From the NCBI GenBank assembly GCA_013287405.1, contig JABDDW010000001.1:1-55238 (forward strand): DNA of 55,238 nt, in the 5' to 3' direction. Positions within the stretch are counted from its first letter, which is position 1; each line of letters starts with the position of its first letter. The position numbers and the translations under genes were made by a program. This DNA comes from Deltaproteobacteria bacterium. Lineage in GTDB: Bacteria > Bdellovibrionota > Bdellovibrionia > JABDDW01. Positions 18,528-26,129 of this stretch are shown here, in pieces. The notes below the pieces were generated by a model that worked only from the letters and a program-made list of their open reading frames with translations, did not search any database and had not been told where the DNA came from.

Positions 18528-18721
18528 TGGGACCTCCCGCTGGACGAAATCTTTAACAAACCTTTCGGGAGTATGCCACAAGTACAGCGGAACTGAAAAC
18601 AAAAGGTTCTTAGAGAGCGATTTTCACAAAGCTTCAGTGAGAAACTAAAAAAGACAGTACCCAATGCCTATGCGTGGATCAAAAATCATTTTGGTGATAG
18701 ATTTGTGATAAGGGGTAAGAG

Positions 18722-18907
18722 ATGAAACATTTGCTACAAGCGATGACCATATTGGTTTTTCTGACAACATCTGCGTGCTCCACAATTGATAATGGTGGTC
18801 GAGAGAAGAGCATTACGTTAACCCGTCTTAGTAGACTGAGCATACGGGATGATGTCCGCACCAACGTTGTCTTCCCAAGCCGTCGATCAATTAGCGTGGC
18901 GACGTGA
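18722..18907 (+). CDS. Small lipoprotein candidate
   Basis: 61 residues, ATG preceded by AAGGGG with good spacing. The N terminus MKHLLQAMTILVFLTTSAC is a lipoprotein signal peptide with the lipobox Cys at residue 19. The mature part is short, basic and Ser/Arg-rich. Entericidin-like small lipoproteins have this size, but I see no sequence match. It stands alone between a minus-strand gene and a coiled-coil gene. It could be chance, since it is short. Confidence 0.5.
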   Translation: MKHLLQAMTILVFLTTSACSTIDNGGREKSITLTRLSRLSIRDDVRTNVVFPSRRSISVAT

Positions 18908-19043
18908 ATTGTGCATCCGTTCCATGTATTCTTTATAATTCTCAAAAGAGCTTCTCATCGGGTAAAGAATATTGCTTCACTTTAAATCCTGTTTGAGTTG
19001 AAAAAATGTTCACACCAGCAAAAAATTGACCCATTTTGACCCA

Positions 19044-19059
19044 AGGTCTCAAAATTGCA
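19044..19059 (+). promoter_or_regulatory. Weak sigma-54-like element before the coiled-coil gene
   Basis: AGGTCTCAAAATTGCA keeps GG-N10-GC spacing and a perfect TTGCA -12 box, but its -24 box matches poorly. It lies 69 bp upstream of the ATG at 19128. The repeated TTTGACCCA just before it (19027-19042) could instead be part of a sigma-70 -35 region. Confidence 0.2.
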
Positions 19060-19127
19060 AATTGTTCGAGCTGATAAATATCTAAATAAAATCGCTTTTT
19101 GAGAGCCGGTAGAAGTTGAGGTAAACC

Positions 19128-19739
19128 ATGACACAGGCGAAGAAAAAACAATCCCCTTTGATAACGGCCGTTTTGGCACTTGAATCTGGTCTTGGGGACC
19201 TGGAGCGTATTGCTCAGAAGATCAGCACTTCTGATCTTAAGTCTGAATCCGAACTGAAATTGGTTCATAAATTAATGGTTCGGTTTGCTGAGTGTGGGCA
19301 AGCCGTCGCTTCTGAGGTCGCGGAGCTTTCAACTCATTTGAATTCGGCGCGATCACGGGCGGAAAGAGCTTCAGAAATTGTGGCGGACCGGGCAAAGATG
19401 CTCAGGGATAGAAAAACCGAAGAGCAAATTAAATTAGAGCAATTTCACAATTTGAGTGAAAAAGTTAGATCCCTCAATTTGTCTCTCTGTGAACTCAAAC
19501 CCACCAACACAGAAAGTATTTCACTTCAGGAGCGACTCCATATATCGGCCAAACTTGAGGATATCCGAGAACAACTATTTCCTCTCATAGAGGAATCTAG
19601 AAATATTCAAGGAGAAGCTCGAAAATCGAAGATGAAAACCTTGGAGAAAAAAGCCGATTCCCTCACCCAAACGCTACAATCTGTCCGCGATAAATTGGTT
19701 CTAATTCCCGCACAGATCTCGACTAACACATACCAATAA
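19128..19739 (+). CDS. Cytoplasmic coiled-coil protein, unknown function
   Basis: 203 residues with no signal peptide. Almost the whole chain is predicted coiled coil by eye, with heptad Leu/Ala and alternating Glu/Lys (for example residues 50-115 and 140-190). The C terminus NTYQ is short. The start is preceded by GAGG. No catalytic motif is visible. Structural, scaffold or filament-type proteins look like this, but no function can be assigned. No co-directional neighbour is within 500 bp. Confidence 0.6.
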   Translation: MTQAKKKQSPLITAVLALESGLGDLERIAQKISTSDLKSESELKLVHKLMVRFAECGQAVASEVAELSTHLNSARSRAERASEIVADRAKMLRDRKTEEQIKLEQFHNLSEKVRSLNLSLCELKPTNTESISLQERLHISAKLEDIREQLFPLIEESRNIQGEARKSKMKTLEKKADSLTQTLQSVRDKLVLIPAQISTNTYQ

Positions 19740-20392
19740 GGCCGCTCCACGAGAACTATTTGAAGACCCCGGTTATTGACACTAGTTTGCCTAGTGATAC
19801 TGAAGGATAAAAAAGGATTATAAGCTTGGAGCGGTTACCAGCTCCAAGCTGATCAAGCTCCCAACTTCGCCAATCCCTCAATAATGAGTCGCCGCATGAG
19901 GGTCTGGTAGGGAACCTTCCATTTTCAAAGCAAGGGCCTTCATGCCAACGCGACGAGTGACCATGGCAGTGGTCTAAGCGGTGTCACCAAGGTTGAGAGT
20001 TAAGTGACATGGACGATTTGATTGATTCCATTGATCGAAAGATTGAGGCAAACTCTTGTTGGTTTTATCGAAAAACAGCGAGATTTTTTACATGCCTCTG
20101 GTGCTAATGATCTTTATTGCTTCTGCTGTGATTTATTTTCTCCATACTGAACAATTAAATGGCAATCTTGCCCTTTTGCTTTAACTTCTTTATCTCATGT
20201 TCAAGATGGTTAACTCGTGACTCAAGCGTAGTCTCATGCCCAAGCCCCATCTTAAGAATCCTATTGCTTTATTTTATGCGGATGTGTACTCAAAAATCAT
20301 CCTTCTGGGCGTAACGGATGTTCAGCCAGCCGCCAGCAATTCCTTTGATTGTCTTTTCAGTTTGTTCATCTTCGGAATGGAAAGTTTATAAG
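19740..20392. other. 653-bp region without a convincing gene; one 10-bp-stem inverted repeat
   Basis: AGCTTGGAGC (19823-19832) and GCTCCAAGCT (19841-19850) form a perfect stem with an 8-nt loop 84 bp after the coiled-coil gene. There is no T tract, so it may be a transcript-end hairpin. Two tiny overlapping frames at 20009-20107 and 20092-20184 together read like a short membrane peptide broken by a frameshift at a T run. They are too short to call. Nothing else was recognised. Confidence 0.4.
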
Positions 20393-20704
20393 TGGTCCCT
20401 CCGAGGAGAATCGAACTCCTACACCCGTGAAGGTACTGGATTTTCTTACCACTATAGCTTTCGCTACATTTACAGTTTGTGGTCTGGACTATGCCTTCAC
20501 CATTGCTTTTTGCTTTAGGTGCTGCCCGTCTAGTCTCTACACCTTCCGATGCTGTTAATGCATCGGCTTGGCTCGGTATTAGCATTTGCCGTTGAGCAAG
20601 AAGCCTTCGCCGAGTTTGGGCAGTTCTACGTCCACTGTTTCCAGAGGCGCACTCAAATTCAATCGAACTGAGTCCAGCGCGTCTACCAATTCCGCCACAG
20701 AGGG
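20393..20704 (-). tRNA. tRNA-Leu (anticodon CAA after splicing), interrupted by a group I intron
   Basis: Read on the minus strand. The acceptor strand CCCTCTG (5' end at 20704) pairs with CGGAGGG, followed by discriminator A and encoded CCA (20393-20395). The D arm is GCG/CGC with loop GAATTGGTAGA, the anticodon stem is CTGGA/TCCAG, a long variable arm follows (class II, as in Leu), and the T arm is AGGAG-TTCGATT-CTCCT. Exon 1 is 20670-20704 (35 nt) and exon 2 is 20393-20444 (52 nt). Joining C34 to AAAA gives a 7-nt anticodon loop CTCAAAA, anticodon CAA. The mature length of 87 nt including CCA is normal for tRNA-Leu. The gene cannot form a tRNA without removing the 225-nt insert. The minus-strand open frame across it is not a gene. 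Confidence 0.88.
20445..20669 (-). other. Group I intron (225 nt) in the anticodon loop of tRNA-Leu
   Basis: Group I core elements appear in order on the minus strand. There is a P1 pairing of exon end GGACTC with guide GAGTGC (20649-20654), and a GAAA-capped hairpin (20634-20643). A Q-like segment ending ACCGAGCCAAGCC is at 20565-20585. A P6-type hairpin CGATGC...GCATCG follows, then an R segment with AGAGACTAGACGGGC (20521-20540) and an S segment GGCATAGTCC (20480-20497). A GAAA-capped hairpin GTAGC-GAAA-GCTAT (20454-20467) and a terminal G precede the 3' exon. It is inserted between positions 34 and 35, the site used by cyanobacterial tRNA-Leu(UAA) introns. No homing endonuclease is encoded. 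The splice-site pair would be C:G rather than the usual U:G. Confidence 0.87.
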
Positions 20705-20973
20705 ATACTTTCAAATCATCTACCAGTTTCGTCTGTTTTTTAACAGTTCTTATATTCATTTCAATAACTTCAATTCATCTTTTAAACTGGAAGAGCCTGT
20801 TCGCGATTCATCTACCAGTTTGGAAAAAACCATCACTACTTTCAGCCTCTTACACTCACTCAAAGTACGGATACCGCTTTTTTTTGCACCCGAAGGGCGG
20901 GGCACCACGATACGCCACAGAGGCACTTTATTGAAAAACCAGATTATGGGGATTTTTTGGAATTGTCAAAATG
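20705..20973. other. Upstream region of tRNA-Leu with a 14-bp direct repeat
   Basis: TCATCTACCAGTTT occurs at 20716-20729 and again at 20808-20821. CGCCACAGAGG at 20913-20923 repeats the end of the tRNA 5' half (20693-20703) exactly. No open frame with a plausible start was seen here. Confidence 0.4.
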
Positions 20974-22035
20974 TCAGTAGGCAATCTTGTAAATGACGTC
21001 GGCAAGGTCGTCAGAAATAAGGAGCCCTCCGTCGGGAGTGTTCAGGACGTCAACAGGGCGGCCCCAGTTGTCCTCCCCTTTTAACCAACCCGTGGCAAAA
21101 GGCTCATATCGGAGTGCCTCACCCTTCGAGTTTATCTTTACCAAGGTCACGCGATAACCGCTTTTTTTGGACCGATTCCATGACCCATGCTCAGCAATAA
21201 AAATTTGATTCTTATATTCCTTTGGAAATTTCGTTCCAGTATAGAAGGTCATTCCAAGGGATGCCACATGGGCTCCGAGTTTCTGCACCGGCTTGGTGTA
21301 GTCCGAACACTTATGGTCTCTCCCCACATCAGGGTCCAAAATATCTCCGCCGTGACAGTAGGGGTAACCGAAATTCATTCCAAAGCCTGAAGCGTGATTG
21401 AGCTCATCGGGAGGGATATCGTCGCCTAATAAATCTCGACCGTTATCTGTAAACCAGAGGTCATGGTTTATGGGATTCCAATCAAAGCCCACCGAATTTC
21501 TTACGCCTCGTGCGAAAATTTCCATTTCGCCCGTCTGGGTGTTCAGTGTCGTAATCGAAGCGTAGGGGTCTTGGGGTTCACAAATATTGCATGGGGCTCC
21601 TATGGGAACATAAAGTTTTCCGTCGGGACCAAATGCAATGAACTTCCATCCATGGTGCTTGTCGGTGGGGTATTTATCAAAGATCACATCAAACGAGGGA
21701 GGATCTTTCAAATGCTCCTCTATTTTTTTAAATCTTAGAATTCGCGAAATCTCCGCTACATACAGATCTCCGTCCTTAAAGGCCACTCCGTTAGGCATAT
21801 TAAGACCGGAGGCCACAACGCTGACTTTGCCATTGGGACCTATCGCATAGACTTTATCGTTATCCCGGGTTCCGACAAAGAGAGTGCCCTTAGCTCCCCA
21901 AACCATTTGCCGAGGATTTTTAAGACCTTTAGCAAATATACTTATTCTAAAATGAGGAGGAAGTTTTATTTGATCAAGGTGAACATCGGCCCGACTGGAA
22001 CAAGAAAAAAGTAAAATAAGAAAAACCTTCACCAT
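20974..22035 (-). CDS. Exported soluble sugar (sorbosone/glucose) dehydrogenase-like beta-propeller protein
   Basis: 353 residues. The signal peptide MVKVFLILLFSCSSRA precedes the propeller. The mature sequence has the layout of the GSDH/sorbosone dehydrogenase family: an opening LPPHFRISIFAKGLKNPRQMVW, repeated GTLFVGTR, DGDLYVAE and DGKLYVPIG blades, a Cys pair in GAPCNICEPQDPYAS, FARGVRNSVGFDW at about 195, and the terminal DGGLLISDDLADVIYKI. Family members oxidise sugars or aldehydes with PQQ in the periplasm. No PQQ biosynthesis genes are in this window, so substrate and cofactor are inferred. It starts 61 bp from the thioesterase stop on the same strand and may be read from the same transcript. 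Confidence 0.8.
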   Translation of the reverse strand: MVKVFLILLFSCSSRADVHLDQIKLPPHFRISIFAKGLKNPRQMVWGAKGTLFVGTRDNDKVYAIGPNGKVSVVASGLNMPNGVAFKDGDLYVAEISRILRFKKIEEHLKDPPSFDVIFDKYPTDKHHGWKFIAFGPDGKLYVPIGAPCNICEPQDPYASITTLNTQTGEMEIFARGVRNSVGFDWNPINHDLWFTDNGRDLLGDDIPPDELNHASGFGMNFGYPYCHGGDILDPDVGRDHKCSDYTKPVQKLGAHVASLGMTFYTGTKFPKEYKNQIFIAEHGSWNRSKKSGYRVTLVKINSKGEALRYEPFATGWLKGEDNWGRPVDVLNTPDGGLLISDDLADVIYKIAY

Positions 22036-22078
22036 AACTCAACCCGAGAAAATTAACGCAGTTCTCAACCAAAAGTAA

Positions 22079-22103
22079 GCTGGTACCTATTGGTACCTAC
22101 CAG
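22079..22103. repeat. Inverted repeat with two GGTACC cores between thioesterase and dehydrogenase genes
   Basis: GCTGGTA and TACCAGC flank two GGTACC hexamers. It overlaps the last codons of the thioesterase gene (stop at 22097). Its paired GGTACC cores resemble those of the palindrome at 12437-12463, though the flanks differ. Confidence 0.3.
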
Positions 22104-22612
22104 CGGTGGTATGCTGGGTGCCCTGGTTTGACCGCTACAAAGGTACCCACGCAAGTGGCGCAGACCTTCCCGTTTGCACGAAGCTCAGCATGTATTGTCG
22201 CTCGATCCTCTTTTGATTCCGCCACTTGAGCATGAAGTTCAACTGGGCCGACTGTGGGGGTGGGACGTTTGAGTTCAATTTTGAAATCTGCCGTCACGGT
22301 AGAAGGCGCTTCAATTAAATTATTTTTCTTCATCAAATGGTAACAAGCGGTCCAGTTAGAATGACAATCCAAGAGAGCGCCAATAATTCCGCCGTTTAGT
22401 ACGCCAGGAAAAGCTTCGTGAAACTTCTCCGGCTGCCACTTACAGGTCGCCTCATTTTCATTTACTGCAAATGACTTTATCCGAAGACCTTTGTCATTTG
22501 CAGGGCCGCATCCAAAGCAGATGCTCTTCGGTGCATAAGTGTCCTGAAGACTCTTCTCACTCACCGAATCCGCGCTACTTTCTTTTTTAGATCGGTCATC
22601 CTGAGGGCACAT
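22097..22612 (-). CDS. PaaI-family hotdog-fold thioesterase
   Basis: 171 residues. A charged N-terminal tail of about 30 residues precedes the hotdog domain, which opens with CFGCGPANDKGLRI, the Cys-containing lead seen in a PaaI subgroup. It continues with the helix motif FPGVLNGGIIGALLDCHS, where Asp in LLD occupies the usual active-site region, and ends with a strand set RATIHAELRANGKVCATCVGTFV. It probably hydrolyses an acyl-CoA. The ATG at 22612 lies inside the end of the upstream gene (52-bp overlap) and has no good ribosome-binding site, so translation may be coupled or start a little later. It is the third gene of the AAA+ ATPase operon. Confidence 0.85.
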   Translation of the reverse strand: MCPQDDRSKKESSADSVSEKSLQDTYAPKSICFGCGPANDKGLRIKSFAVNENEATCKWQPEKFHEAFPGVLNGGIIGALLDCHSNWTACYHLMKKNNLIEAPSTVTADFKIELKRPTPTVGPVELHAQVAESKEDRATIHAELRANGKVCATCVGTFVAVKPGHPAYHRW

Positions 22613-22875
22613 AAATCGACCGTACTCAAAAGTTTCTCAAAGTCAATACGCACATCGCTCTTTCCGCTTGTCGGCTCAGAAAAAATGACCCCCCTGGTAT
22701 CAGCTTTTATAACAAGATTTGCATTCCTTATGGGAATTTCCTTCTTTGACGCCTCTGAAAGGCCAATTTGCACAAGCTGAATAAATGTGGCTTCCATACC
22801 CCGTGGATCTTCTTCTTTTTTTAATGTCTGTCTTACGACTTCGTCAATCAGAGATGGATCTATGGTGATTGTCAG
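22561..22875 (-). CDS. Small protein with probable CTG start, coupled to the AAA+ ATPase gene
   Basis: The first ATG in frame (22797) would give only 78 residues and has no ribosome-binding site. The frame is open upstream to a CTG at 22875, which overlaps the ATPase stop codon (CTGA) and sits 6 nt after AAGGAAG. From there the product is 104 residues, starting TITIDPSLIDEVVRQTLKK. It is soluble and acidic/basic mixed, and mentions no known family. The geometry mirrors the ATGA and GTGA overlaps elsewhere in this window. I treat CTG initiation as likely but unproven. Confidence 0.55.
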   Translation of the reverse strand: MTITIDPSLIDEVVRQTLKKEEDPRGMEATFIQLVQIGLSEASKKEIPIRNANLVIKADTRGVIFSEPTSGKSDVRIDFEKLLSTVDLCALRMTDLKKKVARIR

Positions 22876-24761
22876 ATTATTCTTCCTTTCATTTCATTAA
22901 CGAATTCCTTAACGTAAATATCATGCACGATGGCAGGATAATTCGCTTTTGGCGTCGGAGGCATAAAGATAATCGCCCCGGCCTTTTTTACTCTTTGAAT
23001 AAAGGCCCTAGGGACTGCCCCATAACCAGGGTCTGCATTGGGGGGGTAAAGAAGGGCATCATCGAGTTCTTTTTGAGTCATGGAGAGGTAACGCTTTTGA
23101 ATTTCTTCGTCGGTATGATAACCCTCGGTCAAGTGCTCCCCCCATTGCCCTGAAATGACTATGGGAAGAAACCAATTTCTGACTCGTCTATCGCGGCCAA
23201 CGGGTTCAACTTTCCTTTTCTCGACCAAAACTTTAAGTTCTGAATAGAACCTGGATGGGGCGTCGGCCCCTTCATCTAGATTCAAAACTCCCAAACCACT
23301 TCCGCTTTCAAGGGCATCGACGACTAGGGGCATGGCGCCAGGATTACTTCCCCTAGATTCTGAACCTTGGAAAAGTTCACGAAAGCTATAACCACTATCG
23401 CCGCCAATGGAATATCTAAAATTATCATTGGGGTTTCTAAACAATACCTTGTTTAAGGCGCGAATTACTGTGTTCTTACCCACAGCCGTTCCACCCATAA
23501 GGAGAATAATTGGAGGTAATGTTCCCAGTCTCACAAACGCTTCTATGGGACGGGCCATCTGTTCTGCGACTCGATCTTGTCCTTTTAATTCTTCTTTCAA
23601 CTGATCGGCTAAATTTCGAAGTGGGGGCTCCCCATTAGGACCAGGAAGCCAGTCATCAGAAAAACCGATTCTTCTAGCGAACCAAGCTTGAGCATCTAAG
23701 AGCGTCACTTTTTTAATCGCCCCATTCTTAGACCTATTAAAAATAAACCAATTCACAAGATCGTCCAGGGCATTATTTGTCGAACCAGGTGCGACCTGGG
23801 GCGGAGAATTAAAAAATTCGTTCATTTTAACCAAATATCTCAAAGCGTCCTCGGAAACTTCGAGCTCTCCAAACTTACCTTTGAGTCGATTGGCTTTGTC
23901 AGCCAGGATTGAAAAAGCCTTTTCATCGGACATGTTTTTTCTATAGATAATGAAATAGCGTCTTTGCACGGCCGTATCAGCTTTGATGAGTTGCTGAATT
24001 TCAGAGTAGGTTGTAATCGCCAGTGCGGAAATTCCAGTATCCTGTGTTGATTCAAATTCGTCAGCTATATTTTTATACCCCGTTTTATCCAGGGGCTTTT
24101 TTAGAGTCTGTTGTACTAGATCCGGGTAGGTCCCTACTTCGTCGAAGACAAAGAGGGTTCGAAGTCCAGTTTTATGAAAATCATCTCGCGCCCGGCTGAA
24201 GAGCTCTTTGATGATTTGCTTCATTCGCTCGTCTTGGCTCGCAAAGGCTTTCCCAGGAAGGGTATTGTCACGATTAATTAAATCGATGCTCACATCAATA
24301 ACTTGAGTTTTTCCAATTCGACTGCCGTAAAATTGTTTAAGCATGGGATTATCCATTTGGAGCTTTTCTCGGACATCAGGCGGCACAGCGCCGTAGGAAA
24401 AAAATAACGCAAGCTTTCTTAGATCGGTAGTCTTACCGCTCCCCGCCTCCCCCACTTCTAAAACATTTCCGTAGGATTCTCTTAAAAACCCATGCATCAT
24501 TTGAACAAGAACTTCACTTTCAAAATTTTCAAAAACTCTGGAATTGTGTAAAATATCGTTTTCAACCTGAAGCGAAATATTAAAATCTCTGGGATTGAGA
24601 GTGAGGACTTCTTCTATATATTTATTAACTTCTGAATTGACGTAGTCTTGAAAAACATAATTACCGCGAGAGTCCCCCACCGCATTGGCATACGATTTAG
24701 AAAAAAAATCGGGTACCCCAAATAGACCTAGGATCAAAATTGTAAGGATAATCCCCCGCAC
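22872..24761 (-). CDS. Two-module AAA+ ATPase with signal-peptide-like N terminus
   Basis: 629 residues. Residues 1-27 (MRGIILTILILGLFGV...SYANA) look like a Sec signal peptide or membrane anchor. Module 1 has Walker A GEAGSGKTT at 104-112, Walker B LFVFDEVG at 203-210 and an Arg-finger-like QRRYF at 266-270. Module 2 begins with a ClpB/ClpA-like linker LKEELKGQDRVAEQ (388-401). It then has Walker A GGTAVGKNT at 423-431, where Asn replaces the usual Thr/Ser after Lys, and Walker B VLNLDEG at 492-498. A cytoplasmic Clp-type unfoldase would not carry such an N terminus. It may be anchored facing the cytoplasm, or exported, where ATP is lacking. It heads a three-gene operon with a 104-residue protein and a thioesterase. 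A sigma-54-like promoter lies 44 bp upstream. Confidence 0.75.
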   Translation of the reverse strand: MRGIILTILILGLFGVPDFFSKSYANAVGDSRGNYVFQDYVNSEVNKYIEEVLTLNPRDFNISLQVENDILHNSRVFENFESEVLVQMMHGFLRESYGNVLEVGEAGSGKTTDLRKLALFFSYGAVPPDVREKLQMDNPMLKQFYGSRIGKTQVIDVSIDLINRDNTLPGKAFASQDERMKQIIKELFSRARDDFHKTGLRTLFVFDEVGTYPDLVQQTLKKPLDKTGYKNIADEFESTQDTGISALAITTYSEIQQLIKADTAVQRRYFIIYRKNMSDEKAFSILADKANRLKGKFGELEVSEDALRYLVKMNEFFNSPPQVAPGSTNNALDDLVNWFIFNRSKNGAIKKVTLLDAQAWFARRIGFSDDWLPGPNGEPPLRNLADQLKEELKGQDRVAEQMARPIEAFVRLGTLPPIILLMGGTAVGKNTVIRALNKVLFRNPNDNFRYSIGGDSGYSFRELFQGSESRGSNPGAMPLVVDALESGSGLGVLNLDEGADAPSRFYSELKVLVEKRKVEPVGRDRRVRNWFLPIVISGQWGEHLTEGYHTDEEIQKRYLSMTQKELDDALLYPPNADPGYGAVPRAFIQRVKKAGAIIFMPPTPKANYPAIVHDIYVKEFVNEMKGRII

Positions 24762-24804
24762 TTTAACTCCCCCCTTTTTAATTTTGTGTGTCTCCGGGAT
24801 CGAT

Positions 24805-24820
24805 TGCTAAGTCTATGCCA
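24805..24820 (-). promoter_or_regulatory. Probable sigma-54 promoter of the AAA+ ATPase operon
   Basis: On the minus strand TGGCATAGACTTAGCA keeps GG-N10-GC spacing, five of six -24 bases and TAGCA at -12. It closely resembles the element before the flavoprotein gene (TGGCATATGGCTAGCA). The predicted start near 24793 gives a leader of about 32 nt. Confidence 0.45.
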
Positions 24821-24973
24821 CAGCAGGGCTCAAATCTAAGTCCGCTGGGCGCCAAAATAGGCAAAAAAATACCCGGTGGTCAGAGTAAGTTTTATAGTCT
24901 AATATTCTTGATTTTCGTCTTTGCGCCGCTTAAATTTGAGGCAAAGATATATTCTTTAGAAAGAGGTGCCTTC

Positions 24974-25402
24974 TTGAAAAATTTATTCGCCCTAGGTTTT
25001 TTCTTAATTGCCTTACTGGGTTTGGCTTTCCAGTCGGCCATGGCGGACAGCAAGATTCAAGACTGCACAAAACTTTGGCAACTTGAGAAAGAGGCCGGGT
25101 GTCCCGCACCGCAGCCAGAACTTATAGCTACCGGAACCCCCATTCAAAAGGACTACTTCACGCAGAAGAAGGTGTTCGGTCCCACTAAATGTGTGACCGA
25201 AGACGATGTCGATAAGGCTGTAGAAGCATTAGAAACAAAGTGTGATCAATGGACCGACAAAATGAAGGACGAACTTAAGAAGAATAATCGTCATATAGCC
25301 GGAGTATGCAATCACGAGTGTTCCCCGTGCCCTAAAAACGAAGTCCTTCAAAAATGCAAAGTGACCGGGGAAGTTCAATACCGGATCAGCGGTAACGATT
25401 AA
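24974..25402 (+). CDS. Small exported Cys-rich protein, unknown function
   Basis: The open frame begins at 24788, but I choose the TTG at 24974. It follows AGAGGTG and gives a normal signal peptide (KNLFALGFFLIALLGLAFQSAMA). The product is 142 residues. The mature protein carries eight Cys, several in close pairs (QDCTKLW...AGCPAP, VCNHECSPCPK, LQKCKV), suggesting disulfides or metal binding. CNHECSPCP is a compact CxxxCxxC motif. No family recognised. The stop abuts the convergent outer-membrane protein stop with no gap (25402/25403). Confidence 0.6.
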   Translation: MKNLFALGFFLIALLGLAFQSAMADSKIQDCTKLWQLEKEAGCPAPQPELIATGTPIQKDYFTQKKVFGPTKCVTEDDVDKAVEALETKCDQWTDKMKDELKKNNRHIAGVCNHECSPCPKNEVLQKCKVTGEVQYRISGND

Positions 25403-26059
25403 TCAGAGATTAACCGTCACCCCTGCAGACAAGTTTAGAGATGCGTTGTAGATCCCATTTCCGGTCATAAAAATGGTATTGACGTCGCGACTGTAGTTTC
25501 CCTCAACAATGAAATCAGTGTCCTGCGAAATGTAGAATTTAGCTCCGATTCCACCTAAGGCGCTTACTTCGAAATTTTGATCATTAACCGAATAAACTGG
25601 CCCTGCACTCCCCGCTGAAGTCGTTGTACTTTGAGAAACTTGTGTCGACCCCATGGCGCCAGCCTTTACATAAAGAGAAGTGTTCTCTTGCCCAGAAAAA
25701 TAGTATTTGGCAGCTATAGGCACAGACAAATAATTATAAGAGTAATTTGTATTCCAGGCTCCGTACTGGCTTGCGGCATTGAGCTGACGGAAAAGTAAGC
25801 CAGTTTCACCCACCAAATTGTAGCCGCTTCCAAGGTCCAAGAGGGCGCCGATGGAGAATCCATTTCTATTTTGGTAACGACTAGAGTCAGAACCGCGATA
25901 ATCGCTTAAAATGAGGGCCGCCTGGGGAATGAGGCGACGAAACAGTCTTTCTTCAGAGGAGCCTCGATTTTCAATTTTCATTTTCGTTTCATTGGAATAT
26001 TGCTGAGCATAACAAGATAAGCTCGCGAGCATAAGAAAAACCACTGCAGTCCATTTCAT
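25403..26059 (-). CDS. Outer-membrane beta-barrel protein (porin-like, OmpX/opacity type)
   Basis: I choose the ATG at 26059, which has AAAGGATG upstream and gives a signal peptide MKWTAVVFLMLASLSCYAQ. The product is 218 residues. The mature part shows alternating strands with Gly/Tyr turns (YNYLSVPIAAKYYFSG, GGIGAKFYISQDTDFIVEG) and ends in the strand LNLSAGVTVNL, typical of small eight-stranded barrel proteins of the outer membrane. It follows rlmL at a distance of 70 bp on the same strand and may have its own promoter. Function beyond the barrel is unknown. Confidence 0.75.
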   Translation of the reverse strand: MKWTAVVFLMLASLSCYAQQYSNETKMKIENRGSSEERLFRRLIPQAALILSDYRGSDSSRYQNRNGFSIGALLDLGSGYNLVGETGLLFRQLNAASQYGAWNTNYSYNYLSVPIAAKYYFSGQENTSLYVKAGAMGSTQVSQSTTTSAGSAGPVYSVNDQNFEVSALGGIGAKFYISQDTDFIVEGNYSRDVNTIFMTGNGIYNASLNLSAGVTVNL

Positions 26060-26129
26060 GTTGCATCCTTTCACGTCAAAATTTCTAAAGGAGTATTTGT
26101 GCAATAGGTCTGCCAAATAGTTTTCTAGG

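Noticed and set aside
20009..20184. Two overlapping tiny frames that join into a membrane-peptide-like sequence across a T run
   Set aside because: Fewer than 35 codons each and weak ribosome-binding sites. Could be a broken small gene, but nothing distinguishes it from chance.
20322..20759. 145-residue minus-strand open frame covering the tRNA-Leu
   Set aside because: It runs through both tRNA exons and the group I intron. Its codons reflect RNA structure and the frame has no ribosome-binding site.
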